NCBI GenBank assembly: GCA_964626885.1
Contig: CAZVJA010000014.1
Span: forward strand, 1 to 47,519
Origin: CAZVJA01 sp964626885
GTDB lineage: Bacteria > Planctomycetota > Planctomycetia > Planctomycetales > Planctomycetaceae
DNA length: 47,519 nt
Direction: 5' to 3'
Shown here: positions 1 to 9,500 of the stretch, one piece after another
Numbering within the stretch: position 1 is the first letter of the stretch
How the letters are laid out: each line of letters opens with the position of its first letter
Program-made: the position numbers and the translations under genes
The notes under the pieces: model-generated
The model's input: only the letters and a program-made list of their open reading frames with translations
What the model was told of the DNA's origin: nothing
The model's database searches: none

Positions 1-1110
1 TCACCGCTTCGCAATCCTCTTCAGCACCTCGACTCCCCGCTCCAGCGTCCGGTCTTCGGCGGCGTAGGAGATGCGGAAGTGCGTGTCGCGCTGGCTGAAC
101 ACGTTGCCGGGGATGATCAGCAGGTCGTTGCGGATCGCCTCCGCCACGAATTCGCTGGCGGTTCCCCACGGGGCTTTCACGAACAGGTAAAACGCACCGC
201 CGGCGTCGCCAATCTCGAAGTCGCTGCTCAGTTCCTTCACCATGAAGTCCCGCTTGCGGCGATATTCCTCGACGCGGCCGGAGATGTCGCAGTCGAGAGC
301 CGCCAGCCCGGCCCATTGGATCGGGTGCGGCGAGCAGACGAACGTGAACTGCTGCAGCTTGATCATCTGTTGCATCACATGTTCTGGTCCGTGCGCCCAT
401 CCGATTCGCCAGCCGGTCATCGAATGCGACTTGCTGAAGCCGTCGATCACGATCGTCTGGTCATTCCATTTCGCGGGGCTCTCGAACGGTCGGTCGTAAT
501 TGAACGAACGGTAAATCTCGTCGCTGATGAGCGGCACGTCGCGCTCGGCCGCCAACTCCGCCAGGCCGCGAATTTCCTCCGTCGTGGCGACCCGGCCTGT
601 CGGGTTGCAAGGACTGTTGAAGAGAATCGCCTTTGTACGGGGCGTGATGGCGTCGCGGACCTTATCGAGGTCGATGCGGAAGTCGGGATAGCTGTCGATG
701 ATGATCGGTTTTCCCCCCGCGAGCGTCGTGAGGTGCTTGTACATCACAAAGTACGGATCGAAGAAAATCACCTCGTCGCCGGGATTCACCAGCACCGAGA
801 GCGACAACATCAGCCCGCCGCTGGTGCCGCTGGTGATGAAGACCTTGCGATCGCTGTGCCCGAACTCCGCCTGAACCTGTTCCTGCAGCTTCTGGAGCAG
901 CGGGGCGATCCCCTGCGTCTGGCTATAGGCATTTCGCCCGGCGGCGACGGCGTCGCACATTGCCTGCTTGATCGGCTCGGGGGTATCGAAGTGCGGCTGG
1001 CCGATGCTGAGGTTGATCGGGTCTTTCATATTCGCAGCCAGGTCGAACACTTTGCGGATTCCCGAGGCGTCAATCTTATGCATGCGGTCGGCTATCCAGC
1101 GGTCGCTCAT
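1..1110 (-). CDS. PLP-dependent class I/II aminotransferase
   Basis: A 369-residue fold-type I aminotransferase, expected to move an amino group between an amino acid and a 2-oxo acid in the cytoplasm. The sequence shows the N-terminal ISIGQPHFDTP-like segment, the SPCNPTGRV loop, the DEIYRSF segment and the PLP-lysine motif GFSKSHSMTGWRIGW, all typical of the aspartate aminotransferase family. An open frame continues about 90 codons upstream, but the start at 1110 (MSDRWIADRM) is chosen because homology-like sequence begins there and the upstream part is arginine-rich junk. The stop codon is the first three bases of the window, so the gene is complete. It lies 158 bp downstream of the phosphohexomutase-like gene on the same strand. 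The substrate cannot be fixed from sequence; aspartate, aromatic or alanine-type activity are all possible. Confidence 0.9.
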   Translation of the reverse strand: MSDRWIADRMHKIDASGIRKVFDLAANMKDPINLSIGQPHFDTPEPIKQAMCDAVAAGRNAYSQTQGIAPLLQKLQEQVQAEFGHSDRKVFITSGTSGGLMLSLSVLVNPGDEVIFFDPYFVMYKHLTTLAGGKPIIIDSYPDFRIDLDKVRDAITPRTKAILFNSPCNPTGRVATTEEIRGLAELAAERDVPLISDEIYRSFNYDRPFESPAKWNDQTIVIDGFSKSHSMTGWRIGWAHGPEHVMQQMIKLQQFTFVCSPHPIQWAGLAALDCDISGRVEEYRRKRDFMVKELSSDFEIGDAGGAFYLFVKAPWGTASEFVAEAIRNDLLIIPGNVFSQRDTHFRISYAAEDRTLERGVEVLKRIAKR

Positions 1111-1268
1111 GGTCGTGTGCCTTGCTCTTCGAAATGGACGGATTCGACAGTTCCTGCCAGTATGGATTGTGAGGAGACGATGACAATTCCGCCAGTCCCG
1201 TGCGGCTGAACGCTTCTCGCAATTCAATGAAGGGAGAGAAATCGCACGCGGAATGCAATGCGCGACGG

Positions 1269-2588
1269 TTAGAGCGTGCAGTTGCGCGGCACGACTTCGG
1301 AGAAGGGGGCGTCGCTCTGGCTCAAGGCTTCGAGCACTTTGGCGATCGAAAGGACCGCGTCGCAGGTGGGGAAGGTGTCGCCGAACCACATCCGCGGGCC
1401 GGTGCCGCCGCCGAAGATCGCCCGTTGGTCACGAATGGCGTTCGACATCAACTCCAGAGTTTCCCCGGCGTCGATGCACTCCCCGCCACGTTTTTCAATG
1501 ACCGGCTTGAGAGAGTCGAACGCCGCGTGTTCGATGGCGACCAGCCGACCGGGATGGAGGTTAAGCGTCACCGCCGCGACGAGTTCGGTAATGCGGCTCT
1601 GCGGAATCAGGCGGCCGTGTTCGTCGAAGAACGCGCAGCTTTGTCCGTCGTCGCCGATGATCACTCCCAGATCGGCCCGCGCGCCGCGGACTCCATCTCC
1701 CATCCGCGTCGCGTCGGCATCTTTGGGATCAGACAGATCGCGAAGGCGATCGGGGATGTTCACCGGAATCAATCGGCAGGGTAGATTCGCGAAGGTCCGT
1801 TCGAGCGTGCGGCGAACGAGGCGCGACGGGCAAGCAAAGCCAATCTTGAGCGGCCGCAGCGCGTGAAAATGCTTCCAGAGGCTGGCTTCATACGGAACGA
1901 ACGCCTGAAACGCGCGATGTGGGCCGGCGTGACGGGTTTGTCGTCCCGCAGGTTCGCGCAGACGCTGTTCGAGTCGACTCAACCCTCCACCGTGCGACAA
2001 GGGACGGACAGCACGTCCGATAAAATCGAGGCCGGTCCAGGATGGTTCGCAACCTGATCCAGTAATGAACACGCCTCCGGCGGCTTGCAGATGATCGACG
2101 GTGAACCAGAGACAGGGCTTGGTGGAGAGTGCAATATCGATTACCTGGCAACCCATGCGGCGCAACGCGGCAGTAACACCGGTGACAATGTCGGGGGACG
2201 AGGGGCGCTCATCGTATCCGACAATGACCGACGGACGTGCCGGCCGGGTTGGACGATCGGACACTTCTGTTTCATTTGCCACGATGGCTTCTTCCCACAA
2301 CAGCCCGGCGAACGCGGTGGCGACAGAGGCAGCCTTCGCCCGGGTCAACTCGTTGCGATGGACGCCGCGGACCCCTTCGGTGGTGAACAGCGATTTCCGC
2401 TCGACCCGTTTGACGGTGTTCTGGACCCGCTCAATGATCTTGGCGGGGAGTTGCCCGGTGTCGGAACGAAGGGGACAATCGCGACATCCCGGAAAGTACG
2501 CGGCGAGCCGGCTCAAATGCACCGCCCGCGAAATGGGGTGCGTATCCCCCGGGCAGACATACAGTTTTTCGGTCGCGACAGGTGACAT
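1269..2588 (-). CDS. Degenerate alpha-D-phosphohexomutase family protein with Cys-rich N-terminus
   Basis: A 439-residue protein related to phosphoglucomutase/phosphomannomutase. It has the SLFTTEGVRGVHRNELT segment, matching the family's FGTxGxRG start, and alternating alpha/beta/alpha domains. Key catalytic loops are altered. Where the family has the phosphoserine loop TASHNP, this protein has TGSGCEPSWTG (near residue 178). The DGDxDR metal loop reads GDDGQSC (near residue 313), losing one acidic residue and the arginine. The first 40 residues hold C12, H17, H24, C35 and C38 in a pattern that could bind zinc or another metal. The start at 2588 is chosen because this conserved-looking segment follows it directly; the longer frame upstream looks non-coding. 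I infer a family member that may not catalyse mutase chemistry. A planctomycete-specific enzyme with a relocated active site is the alternative. Confidence 0.8.
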   Translation of the reverse strand: MSPVATEKLYVCPGDTHPISRAVHLSRLAAYFPGCRDCPLRSDTGQLPAKIIERVQNTVKRVERKSLFTTEGVRGVHRNELTRAKAASVATAFAGLLWEEAIVANETEVSDRPTRPARPSVIVGYDERPSSPDIVTGVTAALRRMGCQVIDIALSTKPCLWFTVDHLQAAGGVFITGSGCEPSWTGLDFIGRAVRPLSHGGGLSRLEQRLREPAGRQTRHAGPHRAFQAFVPYEASLWKHFHALRPLKIGFACPSRLVRRTLERTFANLPCRLIPVNIPDRLRDLSDPKDADATRMGDGVRGARADLGVIIGDDGQSCAFFDEHGRLIPQSRITELVAAVTLNLHPGRLVAIEHAAFDSLKPVIEKRGGECIDAGETLELMSNAIRDQRAIFGGGTGPRMWFGDTFPTCDAVLSIAKVLEALSQSDAPFSEVVPRNCTL

Positions 2589-2687
2589 GGCCTGCCAGAT
2601 CCTGAAAATGGCCGGGTCGTGATTCGTTAAGCCTGAATACAAATTCCAGGCAGATGCAAGACGACGCGGATGGCAGTTCGTTCGAAG

Positions 2688-2799
2688 TGGTTTCAAAACC
2701 TTGTATTTGGTAGGGCGACGCTCCGTCGGAGCCGCCATAACGCGAGACTTTCGGTCGCAGCGGCTCGGCGGGAGCCTCGCCCTCCCAGTTTTGAAACCA
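2688..2799. repeat. 112-bp palindromic repeat element (MITE/REP-like)
   Basis: The ends are perfect 12-bp inverted repeats: TGGTTTCAAAAC at 2688-2699 and its complement GTTTTGAAACCA at 2788-2799. Inside lie two further arms that pair imperfectly: TAGGGCGACGCTCCGTCGGA near 2711-2730 and CGGCGGGAGCCTCGCCCTCC near 2767-2786. The whole unit would fold into one long hairpin. A related segment in inverted order occurs at 47267-47297. It fills the 2589-2884 gap between the divergent phosphohexomutase-like gene and holA. It contains no gene. It could be a non-autonomous transposon relic or a REP-type repeat. Confidence 0.7.
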
Positions 2800-2884
2800 T
2801 ATGTAGTGAACTTCAGCTTTTAGCGGGGGAACTGTACGCTAGGAGATCGAATAGGGTCAATGTGGATTGGAGCACCGGCCAGGT

Positions 2885-3883
2885 ATGCACGTCACGGAGT
2901 TTCTCAAGTCGCCGGAAAAACATCCCGTCAGCCCGGTTGTGGCCCTCTTTGGAGAGGATCGCTGGCTGAAAGGGGCAGCTTTGGCCGCCCTGTCGCGGCT
3001 CGTGCTCGGCGAGAGCGATGAGTCCGAATCGACTCGCTTCACCGGCAAAGATACCGACCTGAAAACGGTCTGCGACGAACTGTTAACGATCTCGATGTGG
3101 GGGGATCGACGGCTTGTGATCGTGGAGGATGCCGATCCGTTCGTGACGAACTTTCGGGCCGGACTCGAGAAATACGTCAAGAAGCCCGCCCGAAAATCGG
3201 TCCTGGTGCTCGATGTCAAAACCTGGCCGAAGAACACTCGGCTGGCGAAGTTGTTGGCCGAGGAAGGGCTCGAACTCGACTGCAAATCGCTCGACGGCGC
3301 GGCGCTGGCCCATTGGCTGCGCGGCATGTGCCGCGACAGATTCGGCAAACAGCTGCAGCCGGATGCGCAGTCGTTGCTCGTGGAACTCGCGGGGAAGGAA
3401 CTCGGATTGCTTGAGCAGGAACTGGCGAAACTCGCAGCGTATGTCGGCGAGAGATCGGAGATCAGCGCTGAAGATGTGCGGACCCTGGTTGGGGGATGGA
3501 CCGCGGAAACGGTCTTCCAGATGACAGGCGCGATGCAGGCGGGCAACGTGGGGCTGGCTTTGAAGCATCTCGATCGTTTGCTCTCGGCCGGCGAGGCGCC
3601 GCAGCGAATTCTCGGCGGGATCAACGCGGTCTATCGCAAGCTGATCCGCGCGGCCGAACAGACGCGCGGCGGCACGCGGCTTGACGACGCGCTCCGACAG
3701 GCAGGGGTCTTTCCCAAAGAGATTGATCTCTCTGCTCGCTACCTGCGCAAGCTGGGGCGAAGCAAGGTCGAAGAATTCAGCGAACGGCTGCGTGAGGCGG
3801 ACGGCAATCTCAAAGGGGCCAGCCGACTGCCGGAGCGAATCGTGCTGGAACAATTGACACTGCAACTCAGCGGGCGGGCATAA
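2885..3883 (+). CDS. holA: DNA polymerase III subunit delta
   Basis: A 332-residue protein, the usual length for the delta subunit of the bacterial clamp loader. Delta opens the beta sliding clamp so that it can be placed on primed DNA. The order of parts fits: an N-terminal segment with VVALFGEDRWLKGAA, then a Rossmann-like region with LVIVEDADPFV and SVLVLDVKTWPKNTRL, then the helical lid and collar domains with WTAETVFQMTGAMQAG, and a C-terminus resembling LPERIVLEQLTLQL. There is no Walker A motif, as expected for delta. The ATG at 2885 is preferred; a TTG at 2867 in the same frame would add six residues, and neither has a strong ribosome site. It stands alone on the plus strand, just after the palindromic repeat and convergent with ygfZ. 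Confidence 0.9.
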   Translation: MHVTEFLKSPEKHPVSPVVALFGEDRWLKGAALAALSRLVLGESDESESTRFTGKDTDLKTVCDELLTISMWGDRRLVIVEDADPFVTNFRAGLEKYVKKPARKSVLVLDVKTWPKNTRLAKLLAEEGLELDCKSLDGAALAHWLRGMCRDRFGKQLQPDAQSLLVELAGKELGLLEQELAKLAAYVGERSEISAEDVRTLVGGWTAETVFQMTGAMQAGNVGLALKHLDRLLSAGEAPQRILGGINAVYRKLIRAAEQTRGGTRLDDALRQAGVFPKEIDLSARYLRKLGRSKVEEFSERLREADGNLKGASRLPERIVLEQLTLQLSGRA

Positions 3884-3897
3884 GACGACATGCACCT

Positions 3898-3915
3898 CGG
3901 CTGTGTGGTCAGCCG
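3898..3915. terminator. Hairpin between convergent holA and ygfZ
   Basis: CGGCTG at 3898-3903 and CAGCCG at 3910-3915 form a perfect 6-bp stem with a 6-base loop, in the 42-bp gap between the two convergent stop codons. No clear T-run follows on either strand, so it is only a candidate bidirectional terminator. Confidence 0.4.
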
Positions 3916-3925
3916 GCCGCGCCGT

Positions 3926-5029
3926 TCAATTCTTCTCCGGCCAAAAGACGGTTGCGCGCGTCGGCGCACCATCGTCATCGCGAATCACAGCCACTTCCGT
4001 TCCCGGTTTCGTAAACTGGCTGCGCAGCACGGCGAGCGCGGCCGGGCGATTGTCAGTATAGGAGAGTGCAGCCGAAGTGATCGTGCCGATCTGACTGCCG
4101 TCGGCAGGGGAAACCACTTTGCTGCCGATCGGCGGGACCGGCAGCGCATCGAGTCGCAGCCCGCGCAATTCGCGGTTCACGTGCCCCATGGCATCCAGCC
4201 GCGCGATGGGCTCCTGACCGAGATAGCAGCCTTTTTTGAACGAAATTGCTCGCGATGTGCGTCCCGCTTCCTGGGCCAGGTTGTCGTCGGTGAGATCGAC
4301 CCCGTACCACGGCATTCCCGCTTCGATGCGCAGCGCTTCGAAGGCTTGCGAGCCAGCCGGCATGACACCGATGTTCTGAATCGCTTGCCACAAAGCCGCG
4401 GCTTCGAGTCGAGAAACAGTGAGGAGAAATCCTGGCACTGGGGTGAAATCAACTCGCCGCACCGCGACTTCAGTGTCGGCCAGGGATCCGGTCGCGTGCT
4501 GCATCGTTTGCAGACTTTCCACGGACGGCAACAACTGAGACAACTTCTCGGCCGCGCGGGGACCGCAAACATAAAGTTCCGCGAAGTCGCCCGTTCGCGG
4601 ATGAAGTTGCACATCTTCCGTGATGATGTAACGGTCGAGATGGGCGAGCAGGGGTTCTTCCGACCCCGGGACGCTTTCGAGCCAGAGCGAACTTGCGGAG
4701 TCGAAGACGAAGATATGCCCCAGGATTCGTCCCTTGATGTTCGTGACGAAGGCTTCGCATCCGTTCCCGGGGATGAGACCTTTGATATCGTTCGTGCAGA
4801 AGTTGTGTAGAAACTTCGCACGATCGTCGCCGGTGATTTCGATCTGTGCATGGTTGCTGAGATCGAACAGCGCCGCATTCGTCGTTGCGGAGAGGTACTC
4901 GGCCGCCGGGTCGCCGAAGTGCAGGGGGGGCGCGGCGGGTCGCGATGCACCGTCCCCGTGAGAATCGGTTACCAGCGAGAAAGCTGCGCCGCACGTTGTC
5001 TGAAGTTTTCTCAAGGAAGAATCGTCCAT
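3926..5029 (-). CDS. ygfZ: YgfZ/GcvT-family folate-binding protein
   Basis: A 367-residue protein of the YgfZ/CAF17/IBA57 group, related to the glycine-cleavage T protein. Members use tetrahydrofolate to help assemble or repair some iron-sulfur enzymes in the cytoplasm. The family signature KGCYxGQE is seen as KGCYLGQEPIARLDA (near residues 266-278). The N-terminal segment AALFDLSNHAQIEITGDDRAKFLHN matches the GcvT-like fold. The C-terminal part, about residues 290-365, resembles the small beta-barrel domain. The gene begins 13 bp after the stop of the isoaspartate methyltransferase gene on the same strand, so the two are probably co-transcribed. A true aminomethyltransferase is less likely because of the YgfZ signature and because no other glycine-cleavage genes lie nearby. 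Confidence 0.88.
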   Translation of the reverse strand: MDDSSLRKLQTTCGAAFSLVTDSHGDGASRPAAPPLHFGDPAAEYLSATTNAALFDLSNHAQIEITGDDRAKFLHNFCTNDIKGLIPGNGCEAFVTNIKGRILGHIFVFDSASSLWLESVPGSEEPLLAHLDRYIITEDVQLHPRTGDFAELYVCGPRAAEKLSQLLPSVESLQTMQHATGSLADTEVAVRRVDFTPVPGFLLTVSRLEAAALWQAIQNIGVMPAGSQAFEALRIEAGMPWYGVDLTDDNLAQEAGRTSRAISFKKGCYLGQEPIARLDAMGHVNRELRGLRLDALPVPPIGSKVVSPADGSQIGTITSAALSYTDNRPAALAVLRSQFTKPGTEVAVIRDDDGAPTRATVFWPEKN

Positions 5030-5042
5030 ACCGGATTCTTCT

Positions 5043-6284
5043 TCAGCGCCGTTCGGGCGTCAACTCCAGACCGTCGATCGACAATTGACCTGTGGCCCCG
5101 TTGAGCCCGATACGCACCACCAGCTCGCGCGCTCGGGGGGGGACGGTAAGATCGCCGGAGACGCTCTTCCATTCGTCGATCTGTGACCAGGAACCGAGTG
5201 ATTCATCGCCGATCGGCAGCCGGCGGTCATCGTAGAAGTGCACGAACAATCCCGGCTTCTGGAACGACTCTTCCCCGCGACCGATATTCTCAGCCCGGAC
5301 CGAAAGCTGCACGTGCAACTTGCCGATATGCCGGCCATCAATCGGCAACCCCTGTAACATTTGCGACAACCGGCCCGGCTCGGAATTCTCGAATCGAATG
5401 TAGTATTTCCCGGATGGAGCATCTTCCGACACGCGCGTCGCCTGGCGAATGTAATGCCAACCGTCGGGACGGTCGTTTACGTCGCTATCGTCTTCGAATC
5501 CGCCGTTGACGAGTTTCGGATGGAGTGGATCGGGCTGCACGGTGCGGCGTTCTTCCGAGATGCCGGTCATGGGCACGAAGAGCGTGGGAATGAGCCGCGT
5601 GCGAACCAGCTCTCCTTTTTTCTTTTCGAACAAATAAAACACCTGCTGGTACCGTTCGCCGAGAGGGATGATCATCTTGCCCCCTTCCTTGAGCTGATCA
5701 ACGAGCGGTTTGGGCACATCTTCGGGTGAGCAGGTGACCAGAATCTTGTCGAACGGGGCATGCTCGGCCCAGCCCTGATATCCATCTCCGACTTTGGTGG
5801 TGACGTTTTTGTATCCGAGCTGCTTGAGCCGCTGCGCCGCCAGGCGGCCGAGTGGTTCGACGATTTCGATCGAATAGACTTCTTTCACGAGTGGGGAGAG
5901 GACCGCTGCCTGATAGCCGCTGCCAGTGCCGATTTCGAGCACTCGGTCTTCCGGCTGCGGGTCCGCCAGTTCGGTCATATAGGCGACAATAAACGGGGGG
6001 GAGATCGTTTGCTTATAACCGATGGAGAGGGCCGCGTCGGCATAGGCGCTTTTGCGTTCGAACGCCGGGACAAATTCATGACGTGGGGTGGTCCGCATCG
6101 ATTCGAGCACCCGAGGGTTTTTGATTCCCTCCTTCGCGATGTATTCATCCACCATCTTCAGCCGCTCCTCATGATGCCGATCGGCGGCGAGGGAAGGGCG
6201 GAGGCCCAGCGTTGAGATGGCGAGCAGGAAGCAAAACAGCGTCAGCGGTGCTTGTGGTCGCGGAGATGACATGATTCTCGGCAT
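5043..6284 (-). CDS. pcm: Exported protein-L-isoaspartate O-methyltransferase with C-terminal beta-sandwich domain
   Basis: A 413-residue protein. Residues 1-34 form a signal peptide ending near SLAAD. Residues 38-240 are a protein-L-isoaspartate methyltransferase: the SAM motif VLEIGTGSGYQAAVLSP lies at 115-131, followed by VYSIEIVEPLGRLAAQRL, and GGKMIIPLGERYQQ further on. The enzyme methylates isoaspartyl residues in damaged proteins using S-adenosylmethionine. Residues about 260-413 add a domain beginning VNGGFEDD, which resembles a carbohydrate-binding beta-sandwich; cytoplasmic Pcm proteins of about 210 residues lack it. A second in-frame ATG at 6272 is possible. A GGAGG ribosome site lies about 10 bases before 6284, which supports that start. 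A TATAAT -10 box lies further upstream. It probably forms an operon with ygfZ. Export is inferred, and SAM supply outside the cytoplasm would be a puzzle. Confidence 0.88.
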   Translation of the reverse strand: MPRIMSSPRPQAPLTLFCFLLAISTLGLRPSLAADRHHEERLKMVDEYIAKEGIKNPRVLESMRTTPRHEFVPAFERKSAYADAALSIGYKQTISPPFIVAYMTELADPQPEDRVLEIGTGSGYQAAVLSPLVKEVYSIEIVEPLGRLAAQRLKQLGYKNVTTKVGDGYQGWAEHAPFDKILVTCSPEDVPKPLVDQLKEGGKMIIPLGERYQQVFYLFEKKKGELVRTRLIPTLFVPMTGISEERRTVQPDPLHPKLVNGGFEDDSDVNDRPDGWHYIRQATRVSEDAPSGKYYIRFENSEPGRLSQMLQGLPIDGRHIGKLHVQLSVRAENIGRGEESFQKPGLFVHFYDDRRLPIGDESLGSWSQIDEWKSVSGDLTVPPRARELVVRIGLNGATGQLSIDGLELTPERR

Positions 6285-6331
6285 GCTCCAAATGCCTCCG
6301 GGGCAATTCGCGATTCGTTCCTCTGGGAGCC

Positions 6332-6337
6332 ATTATA
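6332..6337 (-). promoter_or_regulatory. Putative -10 box of the pcm-ygfZ operon
   Basis: On the minus strand a perfect TATAAT occupies 6337-6332, about 48 bases before the pcm ATG at 6284, with a GGAGG ribosome site in between. No good -35 hexamer is visible at the usual spacing, so the call rests on the -10 box and position. Confidence 0.4.
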
Positions 6338-6434
6338 CGACGTCTGGGGATGGATTGGGGACCGCACTTTGAAAATTGGCTCCCGCGGAGGACAGGCGGC
6401 TTTGAATTGAGTCGATACGGGAACAGCCCAATGG

Positions 6435-6467
6435 AAAAGGCCGGAGAGGTTGCCCTTCCGGCCTTTT
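6435..6467 (-). terminator. Intrinsic terminator of the giant surface-protein gene
   Basis: AAAAGGCCGGA (6435-6445) and its exact complement TCCGGCCTTTT (6457-6467) form a perfect 11-bp stem with an 11-base loop. The stem ends in a T-run on either strand, so it can act both ways. It lies 52 bases past the stop of the giant minus-strand gene and in the 234-bp gap before the pcm promoter. Confidence 0.85.
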
Positions 6468-6518
6468 CACAACCAGATGCGTTATGCCCGCACCTTCCTT
6501 GGTTCTTACGTGGAAATC

Positions 6519-9500
6519 TCAGTTACCACCGAAGAAGTTGAGGCCGAACCCAAATCCAAATCCAGCGAAGAGTTCATCCAGCGACCCGAACTCGACCGCA
6601 CCGATGTCAACAATCTCGGAGCCGTTGCCGTCGCCGTCAGCGATTCGCGGCGCGCCAGTCTGATCTGTCGAAAGACCGGCTGCGGCGGCGTTGCCACCGG
6701 CATCGATCGCCGCGCTTCCGGAAAGAAGTGCATGAGTGAGCGTTGGGCCACCGTTGTCTTGCAGCGGGCTGAGCAACGGATTAACTGGACTGCCGCTGGT
6801 TCCCACGATGTCGCCGTTGACTCCGTTTGTAAAACCGGTCGCGCTCCCGACGATGCCGATCAGGTTATGGCCGCCGGAGATAAAGGCTCCGGAAGCATCG
6901 GGATTTGAGGTGATCCCAGTGTTTGTGGCGACAATGGTGTTTGTGACAGTGAACGTGTTCGACTCGTTGTAGATGCCGCCGCCAACATTGGCGGTATTAT
7001 CGGCGATCGTCACGTTGAGGACGAGCACGTTGTTGTTCATCACGTTCGAGATACCGCCACCGTTGGCAGAGGCGGTGTTACCGGAAATCGTGGAATTGCG
7101 GAGCGTCACCGATCCCCCTGAGAAACTGCCTGTTCCGGTGTTCGCCACGCCGCCGCCGTTCGTGCCAGCGTTGTTACCCGAGATAGTGCTGTCGATCACG
7201 GTAAGGACGCTGTCCCGGTAGTTGCGAATGCCGCCGCCGTCGAGACCGGCCGAGTTGCCGGAGATCGTGCTGCGGGTGATGGTAATCGTGCCGATCAGCG
7301 CCGTGACGCGTCCCGTGTTCTCAATTCCACCGCCGCTCGTCGCGGTAGAGTTGCCGCTGATGGTGCTGTCGGTAATGGTGACGGTGCTGCCGAAGTTACC
7401 GATGCCGCCGCCGTCGCCGCCGGCGGTGTTATTCGAGACTTCCGTGTTCGTAACAACCAGCGTGGCAAGTTCCGTCTTGAGTCCGCCGCCGGTGCCGTTG
7501 GCACTGTTCCCCGAGACGATGCTATCGCTGATTTCGACCAACGAGGCTTCATTGTGGAACAGTCCGCCACCGCCGTCAGCTTGATTGTCGATGATCTGGC
7601 TGCCGGTGATCGTGACATGAGCCCCACCAATTGCCACCACGCCGCCGCCGTAGCCATGGTAGATTGCGCCGACATCGGCGACCGCCGTGTTGTTATTGAT
7701 GACGGTGTTCGAGATATTCACGGTTCCACTCTTGATGCCAATTCCGCCGCCTCCGAAGTCCTCGCCGACGTTACCCAGCACGGTATTTTCGTTAACAGTG
7801 CTATCGGCGATGCTCAGTGTGCTGTTTTCAACGTTCGCCAGTCCGCCGCCCCCCAGATCGGCCGTATTCCCGGTGAAGGTGCTGCCGGTCACCGTGGCAT
7901 TCCCTTCGCGGCGGTTCATCAACCCGCCCCCCTCGTACGCCTGGTTCCCGGAAACCGTGCTGTTGGTGACCGTCACGACACCGATGCCATACACCCCCGG
8001 CTTGCCGGTGTTCTCGATGCCGCCGCCGCTGCTGAGTGCCGAGTTATCGGAAATGGTGCTGCTAGATACATTCACGGTGCCGGCGAAGTTGAAAATACCG
8101 CCGCCGTCGTTGTCGGCGTGATTGTCGGTGATTGTCGAACCGTTGACCGTGAGGCTGGCAAGTTCGTTTTGAATCCCGCCCCCTTCATTGTCCGCGTGGT
8201 TGCCCGAAATCATCACGCCGTTCACGGTCATCGTGCCGCCGTCGGTGTTGGCGAGCGCGCCACCTTCGTGTGCGGAATTATTGGTGACGCTGCCGCCGTT
8301 GATGATCGTGGTGTTCTTGAGCGCCCAGAGGCCGCCCCCCCAATGACCTCCGGAAGAGTTCCCGGAGATTTCGGTGTTGTTGATCGTGAGGGTGCCGGGG
8401 CCGAACGATTCGGTGTTCTGGTTGCTGACGCCGCCGCCGTTGTTTGTGGCGGTGTTGTTGGTGATAAAACTGTCAGTGATCGTCATCAAGCTGTCGCGCT
8501 TGTTCTGCACCCCGCCGCCGTCGAAGGCGGTGTTGCCCGTGATCGTGGTGTTGGCGATCGTCATCACGCCGATGGCGGCCGTGATGCGGCCGGTGTTCTC
8601 AATACCTCCCCCGGTGCGGTTGGCGGAGTTACCAGAGAAGGTACTATCCGAGATGTCAACATGACCTGCGAAGTTGAAGATACCTCCCCCGTCGCGCGTC
8701 ACATGATTGTCGGTAAAGGTTGAGCCGACGACGGTAAGATTCGACAGCTCGTTCTGAATACCACCCCCTTCCAGCGTCGTCGTGTTGCCGGAGAAGAGGG
8801 TGTTGAGTACGGTCATGTTTCCCGCGCCGATGTTCGCCGCGCCTCCCCCTTCATGCCCGGTGTTGTTCAGAAACTGGCTGTCATAGATCTTAGTGGTGTT
8901 TTTGAGGGCATATAGGCCGGCACCGTACACCGCCGCCGTATTACCAGAAATTTCGGTGTTGTGGATTGTCAGCGTGCCGGGACCGAATGATTCGGTATTC
9001 TGGTTGGAGACGCCTCCGCCGCTGTTGGTGGCGGTGTTGTTGGTGATAAAACTGTCAGTGATCGTCATCAGGCTGTCGCGTTTGTTCTGTACTCCACCGC
9101 CGTCGAAGGCGGTGTTGTCCGTAATGATCGTGTTGGTGATCGTCATTACGGCAATCGCGGCGGTGATGCGGCCGGTGTTTTCAATACCGCCGCCGGTGCT
9201 GTCGGCGGAGTTGTTCGAGAAGGTGCTCCCCGAGATATCAACCGTACCGGCGAAATTGAACAGTCCGCCCCCGTCGTTGGTGACGTGATTGTTGGTGATC
9301 GTCGAATCAATAACGGCCAGGTACGACAACTCGTTCTGAATGCCGCCCCCTTCGTTGTTGGTCGAGTTGCCGGAAATGAGGGAGCCGGTGACCGCCATGC
9401 TTCCTCCCCCGACATTGTTCAGCCCGCCCCCTTCATGGGCCGTATTATTCAGGATCTGACTGCTGACGATATCGGTATTGCTCGCGAGAGCGTACAAGCC

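Noticed and set aside
1111..1389. N-terminal extension of the first aminotransferase to 1389.
   Set aside because: The extra 93 codons are Arg-rich with no homology; the family start fits MSDRW at 1110.
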